Of a stretch of DNA of 64,000 bases, positions 58,452-64,000 are shown piece by piece (position 1 is the stretch's first letter; every line of letters starts with the position of its first letter). This stretch comes from Petrolisthes cinctipes. Its lineage: Eukaryota > Arthropoda > Malacostraca > Decapoda > Porcellanidae. The notes below the pieces were generated by a model. It was not told the origin of the DNA, ran no database searches, and saw only the letters and a program-made list of their open reading frames with translations. Both the position numbers and the translations under genes were made by a program. The DNA is taken from NCBI GenBank assembly GCA_033782935.1, contig JAWQEG010001235.1, positions 124,001 through 188,000 on the forward strand, written 5' to 3'.

Positions 58452-59227
58452 AATATCCAGAGGTGCAGCTCCGCTCATCCAGTTTTGCGGGTACAGTAAC
58501 GAGGCCTGTATAGTACAGTACTGTAGTTTAATTATTTCCTTTATTTTGACATGTCACTCATTGCCTTTGGTAGTTGCTGTGTAGTGGTAAAGTATTGTGA
58601 ATAGTCATTACTAATACCCTAACTTGTATAATATAAACATACTAGTTATTGTATAGTTGTCATTGTTAAATAATTTAGCTCCATACCGTTTCATAATCAT
58701 TAGATGTTGCTAAAGTATTACACTCTGGGCAATACATAACTGTTGGAAGATGGGAAAATTATCATTGACTTTCTGAAAATGTTAGTATCATCATAATAAT
58801 CATCAATACCACATTTCCTCTTCTACAAGGGGTGGGGACCAGACCCAGGGGTTATGTTTAATTTATTACATCAAAAGACGAAAAAATTAAAAGACAGAAT
58901 GTGGGACAAAGTAAAATAGGTCACATTTACACCCTCTTTTCAAGCAAAAAGTTCTGTCACTTTTTGGCTCTGACTCCCACCTCTTGAAAACAAGGATATT
59001 GGGTATTGATGATGATTATGCTGATATTTTCAGAAAGTATGTGATAATTTCTCTATACTGTATTCTAACAATCCAGTACTGTACTTAGATATTGTTCAGT
59101 TTATTGTAATTAGATAATTAACACCCTATTACCACATGTGATGTCCATAAGCTTTGACATACTGTATGTAGATCTACCATATACAGTATATATATCTACT
59201 GGATCAGTAATCATGATGTACAATAAA
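58452..59227 (+). other. Putative 3' UTR of the dynein gene
   Basis: AT-rich and non-coding. The first clear AATAAA is at 59222-59227; an ATTAAA at 58448-58453 overlaps the stop codon and is probably too early. Poly(A) site cannot be fixed from sequence alone. Confidence 0.4.
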
Positions 59228-59569
59228 AATCTCTATGTACTATAGTAGTACTGTACTGTATGTAGTACAGCTTGACAATTATAGGAATATTTAAAACCTG
59301 AATTACAGTATTGTCCATGATAGGATGCACTGTATTACTATTTTATTAAACATGTCCTTGTACTGTATGTAGTCATCCAGTAAGCAGTACAAGTAAAGTC
59401 GAGTACAGTAGTTAACCATAGAGTTTTGTTGAGATACTGTACTTAATTAACTTAACAGAGACCTTTGTTAATGGCCTGTAAAAATGTGATCAAGTCCAAG
59501 GTTTACAGGAGTACAGTATAATAAAATAAATATGCAGTTTTATTTAATACCGGTACTTTATATCAAAAC

Positions 59570-59730
59570 CTAAGGGGATAGTATACTTCTGGTAAATTGG
59601 AGTGCCTTGATTCCTCCAAAGTATATCAGGAAGCAGGACCAAATGGACAAGAATAATGGTACCCTGTTGCTTGGAATAGTTTGGAGGAATCAGTTGCTCC
59701 AGATTTAACAACACTGTACTGCCCCCTTAA
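59570..59730. mobile_element. TTAA-type fold-back MITE, CTCCAATGTACC subfamily
   Basis: AAGGGGATAGTATACTTCTGG ... CTGCCCCCTTAA; GATTCCTCCAAAGTATATCAG pairs with ATAGTTTGGAGGAATCAG. The most complete copy of the subfamily. Confidence 0.7.
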
Positions 59731-60014
59731 CACACACTCCTGTTTTATGGGTTGAGAGTTGGGACCTGCTTCAGTGAATAAATATTGTTGATATAGCAAT
59801 ATATCTATTGAATATATCTTTTCATAGACTGTACAATAATATCTCATATACCCTGGCTTCATGTCAACACTTGTTAAGTGGAGAAGAACTTTAAGTACAT
59901 ATTTCCAATGAGGATCACAAGATGAGTAAAATACAAGTAATAGGCTGTCTTAATTTAATCAAGAGAAGCTTCATATGTACAGTACTATCGATTTTTCTAT
60001 CTAATGTATGGCTG

Positions 60015-60300
60015 TAATGGCTTGCTTCCTCCGGGAATTTCTCCAAAGGTGTGGTCATGGGAAAAGTGTCTCCATTTCATCCTGGTTCTTGCTCAATTAA
60101 GCCCTCCTCTTCCACTCATATTCCTCTGATCCTCTCCCTCAGGCAGGCCTACTCTTCCCACCCTGTTCACCCATTACACTCAGGGCTTCCCTCTCATATA
60201 ATGCCCCTAGTCTTGTCATATGTCCAAACTACATTACTATACAACCTCACTTCAATAATGATACTTCACCTTTTCATCATCCTGCATTTAACATAATTTA
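60015..60300 (-). mobile_element. Non-LTR retrotransposon 3' end (GATA-tail family), decayed
   Basis: CTTCCTCCGGGAATTTCTCC, GGTGTGGTCATGGGAAAAGTG and TGTCCAAACTAC follow the order of the 42637-43075 copy, with many indels. Confidence 0.6.
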
Positions 60301-60679
60301 CTACATACAGGTAGTACATATCTCATACACGTTTAACCTGCAACCTGCATGCTTTCATCATACAATGTTTTTCCTTGCACAAATTCTAGACAGCTGTGCT
60401 CTATTCCATGTCTATGTCTCTAACATACATGCCAGTATCGGCAGGACTGAACTATTTCTCACTCCTTTTATAATTTCTATGCTCACACTTCTACTTTTTA
60501 TAGTCTTCCCCAAAGATCTTCTGACCTGTTTACCCAACACTACTCTCTCTTTCATCTCCCTTTCCATCACTTCATCATCATGTGCTCCAAAACTATTTCA
60601 CCTCTGCCCTCGTGTTGGGCAGTTGTTCCAATATTTTAAGATATGAGTCCCCCTTTCTGTAGTTTCACAAAGTCTTTAA

Positions 60680-61590
60680 GTCCTCACTGTGAGCCACCAA
60701 AGGGAAGGGCCTGGCCAAGGCTGCCTTGATGTAGGCCGTTGTTTAATAACAAAATAGCTCCCTGGTACCTCACAGCTTGAAGGCGCCCAATAAGGAAGCC
60801 CGTTAACAAAGATGTAAGATAAGGGTGTAGTGACTGTAATCCTTTGTCAATAGCCTCGTTGATGATGATGACGGTACAGTATATGGTCAGTGAAGTCAAA
60901 AGCTTTTCTGAATAATGAATGCAAGTGAAACTGATGTGACTGAGGTCTTACATTTCTCAAAGTTTATGAAGACAATATCAAGAAGGCTTATAAGACAATA
61001 AATTGTGGAGGTGGATTTTATGTTGCCAAATTGCTGATTGTTGATGTTTCAATACAAGTGTATGCCCAGTAAAAAATAAAATCTTCACAGCCTAAACAAG
61101 TGAGAGCTGTGATGGCAATAGGGTGTAATTGGCTTGATTTGGGAATTGGTGTCACATATGGTCTTCCATTTTGCTGGGCATATATACTTTGTGACAGTGA
61201 AGCATTGACAATTTCCCGCCTCCGTCAAATACAATCAAATCATGTTAACAGCTATTTAAATTCACATCTCCGTATCACACTGTCAATAAATGTTTCGGGT
61301 TCAAAATGATTTTTAACTTTAAAACTGATCCATTTTCTTTGCGCCCTCTCTTTCTGAAAGGGAATTTCAATTCGTACCAACTTGTGAATTGGAGAAATGC
61401 TACATACTTCATCCATACAAACAATTTGTAGGAGATCGTGCCGTGCATCACAAAAAACCAGATCCAGTACGGGACATATTATGTCCCGTACTGGAAGTCG
61501 CCTTTTTTCAACAGCATGATGGTTGGCAGTATCATTCACCCACAGGTTGAAGTCACCAAGGATGATAGATTATAGTCTATTATCCTTGGA
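60680..61590 (-). pseudogene. Remnant of an endonuclease/RT non-LTR retrotransposon
   Basis: Read on the - strand, 61590-61250 encodes GDFNLWVNDTANHHA, LDLVFCDARHDLLQIV and HKLVRIEIPFQKER: GDFN(L)W and LDLVF are APE-type endonuclease features. Further along (60960-60690) come KAFDFTDH, INEAIDKGLQS and TGFLIGRLQAVRYQGA, typical RT fingers-palm words. Several frameshifts and stops, and most of the protein between the two parts is missing. CR1/L2-like clade is a guess. Confidence 0.65.
61464..61494. repeat. 31-bp perfect palindrome
   Basis: CCAGTACGGGACATA, one T, then the exact reverse complement. It sits inside the endonuclease remnant. Confidence 0.9.
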
Positions 61591-61823
61591 AGTCACCCAA
61601 TATAAACACATTTCTACTTACTGAATCCACCGTAGCCTACACCACTATGGAGACAAATTTTCGCCCACCCATCTCGCAACTGACCTGCATATGCTCATAG
61701 CTAGTCCATGACCTGCCAGGGCTGGTTTAAATAGAAAATACCACAGTACTGTTGGAAACAGGAAATCTTACACAGGCTATATGGAAAAACAGGTAATAGT
61801 TCTGGAAGTGCTGCAATCAATGG

Positions 61824-62153
61824 GGTAAATATTGAAAGAATTACCGTTATTGCATACGGTTTTTCTACCTTCATAACCCACTAATTTAGACTATTCTAAG
61901 ACTATTTTCTTCTATGGCATTTCTTCCGCAAATGCCCCATTTCCAAGATAGGGCATATTCAAATGGGGCATTTTGAAATTAGCCTGACCTTACCTAACCT
62001 AACCTAGACCGCACCAGACTACCGGGACCTAACCTGGGCAAACTACCTGGAAATAATCGTGATAAAAGTACAATAAATGACTGGGGCAAAATACTGGGAC
62101 CCAGCCGGATCTGGCAACACTGCTGCAAAACGGTAATTCTTTCAATAAATACC
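61824..62153. mobile_element. GGTA-ended element, copy 1
   Basis: Ends GGTAAATATTGAAAGAATTA and TAATTCTTTCAATAAATACC are inverted. Interior has ACCTAACCTAACC and GGGGCATTTTGAAATTAGCC; non-coding, about 330 bp. Confidence 0.8.
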
Positions 62154-62225
62154 TAAATGGTCTATCTATTAACTTGGTAATTGCAAAACATCAACTTAAT
62201 TTTAATGTTGTATTGCAGTTACGTA

Positions 62226-62735
62226 CAGTCGCGGCAAATAGTCCTTGATCAGTCAGTGATGGATAGCCGTGACCAACATAGGAGCGTGAAAACTCGGTAT
62301 TTATTGAAAGAATTACCGACTTGCAGCTGTGTTGCCAGATCCGACTTGGTCCAAGTATTTTACCCCTGTCATTTATTGTACTTTATCACGATTATTTCCC
62401 GGTAGTTTGCCCAGGTTAGGTCCCGGTAGTCTGATGCGGTCTAGGTTAGGTTAGGTAAGGTCAGGCTAATTTCAAAATGCCCCATTTGAATATGCCCTAT
62501 CTTGGAAATGGGGCATTTGCGGAGGAAATGCCATAGAAGAAAATAGTCTTAGAATGGTCTAAATAAGTGGGTAATGAAGGTAGAAAAAATGTACGCAATA
62601 ATGGTAATTCTTTCAATATTTACCGAAAACTCGAAACATTTATACCCATACTATCATAAGGCAGCTGACTGAAGTTCGAAACAGCTGGTCGCACCATTCC
62701 ATCACAGGCTGATCAAGGACTATCTGCCGCGACTG
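62226..62735. mobile_element. Tc1/mariner-like element (CAGTCGCGGCAAATAG ends)
   Basis: CAGTCGCGGCAAATAGTCC and its complement GGACTATCTGCCGCGACTG end the element; TA on both sides (62224-62225, 62736-62737) and ACG / CGT beyond. Without its own insertion (62296-62624) it would be about 180 bp. Confidence 0.85.
62296..62624. mobile_element. GGTA-ended element, copy 2 (nested)
   Basis: Inverted relative of 61824-62153, inserted in the Tc1-like element with the 8-9 bp duplication GAAAACTC(G) on both sides (62288 and 62625). An 8-9 bp duplication fits hAT, Merlin or Mutator-type insertion. Confidence 0.85.
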
Positions 62736-63279
62736 TACGTCTTACATTTTCTATATGTCGTACGAATTCTTAATTGTGGCCAATAGTAGGCCTACCTCTA
62801 TCAGTTTACATGGCATTGTTTAATTACTTTGCTTTTTCCTGTGTTTTTGCACTTTTGACAATAGGGATTGCTTTAATAACTCGCTTTCTCCCTCTACGGC
62901 TACGGTTACGAAAGAGATGGGTCGTTTTCAGTCAGCATATTTTATAATGTTGGGAGGAGGGTACAGGGTAGCCAGCATGCCTGTGAGCTGGTAGAGGGTG
63001 ATGAATTTATGAAAGGGTAGGTAGTGCACAGTTTTAATTGTTTAAACGAAAAGAAAACCCACACTGACAGACGGATGTTTATTGCCAAACAGGTGAACAC
63101 TGCCGCCATTCTCAGTGTTCAAGACGAAAACATGAGATGACAATTAAAAATGAGTGGTAGATAAGGCAGCCGCTATATGCAGAATGTGTGTGTGTGTGTG
63201 TTTGTTGGGGGGGGTGTCATCTGATCCGTCATCTGATATGATCACAGAGCTAAAAACATAGAGCTCGCCATCCCCCACC

Positions 63280-63368
63280 CCCTGGCGTGTCGCCACCGGA
63301 AGTGGGTTGGCGGCCATGATACCTGCCCTTCCCTTCAACCCGCCAGCCTGTTAGATTATGCCAGGGTA
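63280..63368. promoter_or_regulatory. GC-rich promoter-like patch with ETS and YY1-type words
   Basis: ACCGGAAGTG (ETS-type) is followed by TTGGCGGCCATGAT (YY1-type), GC-rich against AT-rich surroundings, with AGG|GTAAGA, a good 5' splice donor, at 63368. Could be the first non-coding exon of a downstream + gene; a - strand frame from 63338 (MAANPLPVATRQG) is the alternative. Confidence 0.3.
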
Positions 63369-63634
63369 AGATATTATTTCATTTATTCGGTCTTTTATTG
63401 ATGATATGGTATATTAACTACATTATAGTGACGCACAATATATGAATAAGTATTTCTTTAACCGATATATTAGTGAATGGCTGATTAAATATAAATACAT
63501 TTCGGTTAATAGGTGAAATGAGTTAGATAAACAAAACTATCGTTGGCTCTCATCCACAGTCACCTTCTTATAATATATATATACAACGTACTTAATCTAT
63601 TATGATCAGTATTTTATGTTCACATTGTTCAGTA

Positions 63635-63980
63635 TGTATATGTATGTATGTATGTCACACTAGAGTAATATGTGAGTATGTATGCATGTCACACTAGAAT
63701 ATGTGTGTATGTATGTATGTCACACTAGAGTAATATGTATCTATGTATGTCACACTAGAGTAATATGTATGTATGTATGTCACACTAGAGTAATATGTAT
63801 GTATGTATTTCACACTAGAGTAATATGTATGAATGTTATACTAGAATAATTAATATGTATGTATATATGTCATACTAGAATAATATGTATGTATGTCACA
63901 CTAGAGTAATATGTATGTTTGTCACACTAGAATAATATGTCTGTATGTATGTCACACTAGAGTAATATGTATGTATGAAT
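63635..63980. repeat. Tandem repeat, TATGTATGTCACACTAGAGTAA units
   Basis: About eleven units of 25-37 bp, each a GTAT run plus CACACTAGA(G/A)TAATAT, differing in number of GTAT words. Confidence 0.9.
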
Positions 63981-63983
63981 GTA

Positions 63984-64000
63984 CAGCCGTGGTCAAAAAT
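63984..64000. mobile_element. Possible start of a Tc1-like element at the window edge
   Basis: TA followed by CAGCCGTGGTCAAAAAT, similar to the CAGCCACAATCAAAT end of the MITEs at 13564 and 37191; the rest lies outside. Confidence 0.4.

Larger units (their letters stand above)
54398..58084. repeat. 3.69 kb near-perfect palindrome (two inverted arms, 3-nt loop)
   Basis: Left arm 54398-56244 and right arm 56248-58084 are reverse complements around CAC at 56245-56247. Visible differences: a three-base cluster near the outer end (left ACGAAGGAGATG, right-complement ACGACGAATATG), one base near 56211, one near 55087 (CAGGTC versus CTGGTC) and a (TA)n tract 10 bp longer on the left. The arms contain a retroelement end with (AATC)n, a (TA)n run and a hammerhead-like motif. 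Lies wholly inside the last intron. Confidence 0.97.
53034..58242 (+). other. 5.2 kb last intron
   Basis: Holds a (CAA)n-tailed retroelement (53257-53770) and the giant palindrome (54398-58084). 53790-54390 shows only TACTGTA words. Confidence 0.8.
61751..62786. mobile_element. TTGGCCACAAG-family element split by two later insertions
   Basis: Left part ACACAGGCTATATGG to CAATCAATGG, middle TAAATGGTC..TGTATTGCAGTTACG and right ACGAATTCTTAATTGTGGCC follow the intact copies at 5905-6112 and 10870-11072. It is interrupted at 61824-62153 and 62226-62735. Confidence 0.7.

Noticed and set aside
55240..57242. Pairs of identical small frames on opposite strands
   Set aside because: Mirror images created by the palindrome arms; low-complexity and without homology.
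63144..63338. - strand protein beginning MKGRAGIMAANPLPVATRQG
   Set aside because: The start context is reasonable, but the frame runs into a (CA)n run and nothing is recognisable; kept only as an alternative reading of the promoter-like patch.

Overview
The window is eukaryotic nuclear DNA, AT-rich and full of introns. It is dominated by one gene on the + strand: the 3' two thirds of an axonemal dynein heavy chain. I could place 44 coding exons between 769 and 58451. They sum to 7,707 nt, keep one open frame through every splice junction (2,568 codons plus TAA), and run from the AAA2 P-loop to the C terminus. The 5' part of the gene (tail, linker, AAA1) lies upstream of the window. Residue matches recalled from family knowledge ([40 protein letters not shown]) point to the DNAH3 type of single-headed inner-arm dynein rather than DNAH7/DNAH12. 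This was not tested by alignment.

The repeats suggest a crustacean, probably a decapod: short TACTGTA/ACAGTAC words throughout, a reverse-transcriptase tail family ending in GATA/TATC runs, retroelements with (CAA)n tails, and many small fold-back DNA transposons. This identification is inference from repeat character, not from a search.

Layout: 1-768 is intron or upstream sequence. AAA2 is at 769-13315, AAA3 at 17194-20413, AAA4 at 20837-33000 (with an 8.7 kb repeat-filled intron), the stalk and microtubule-binding domain at 34543-36741, AAA5 at 37880-41792, AAA6 and the C-terminal domain at 42441-58451. Introns hold a 1.08 kb 22-bp minisatellite (4241-5319), Jockey-like retrotransposon pieces, TTAA-flanked fold-back elements, Tc1- and pogo-like elements, a G-rich hairpin next to exon 17, and a 3.7 kb near-perfect palindrome (54398-58084) in the last intron. 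After the stop codon come a putative 3'UTR, remnants of an endonuclease/RT retrotransposon on the - strand (about 60.7-61.6 kb), a nested stack of DNA transposons (61.75-62.79 kb), a GC-rich promoter-like patch near 63.3 kb and a tandem repeat to the window end.

No CRISPR, operon or prokaryotic feature is present, and I see no convincing new multi-gene system. The most unusual items are the giant palindrome, a two-exon acidic insertion near the dynein C terminus, a tandemly copied splice acceptor before exon 14, and the nested transposon stack.
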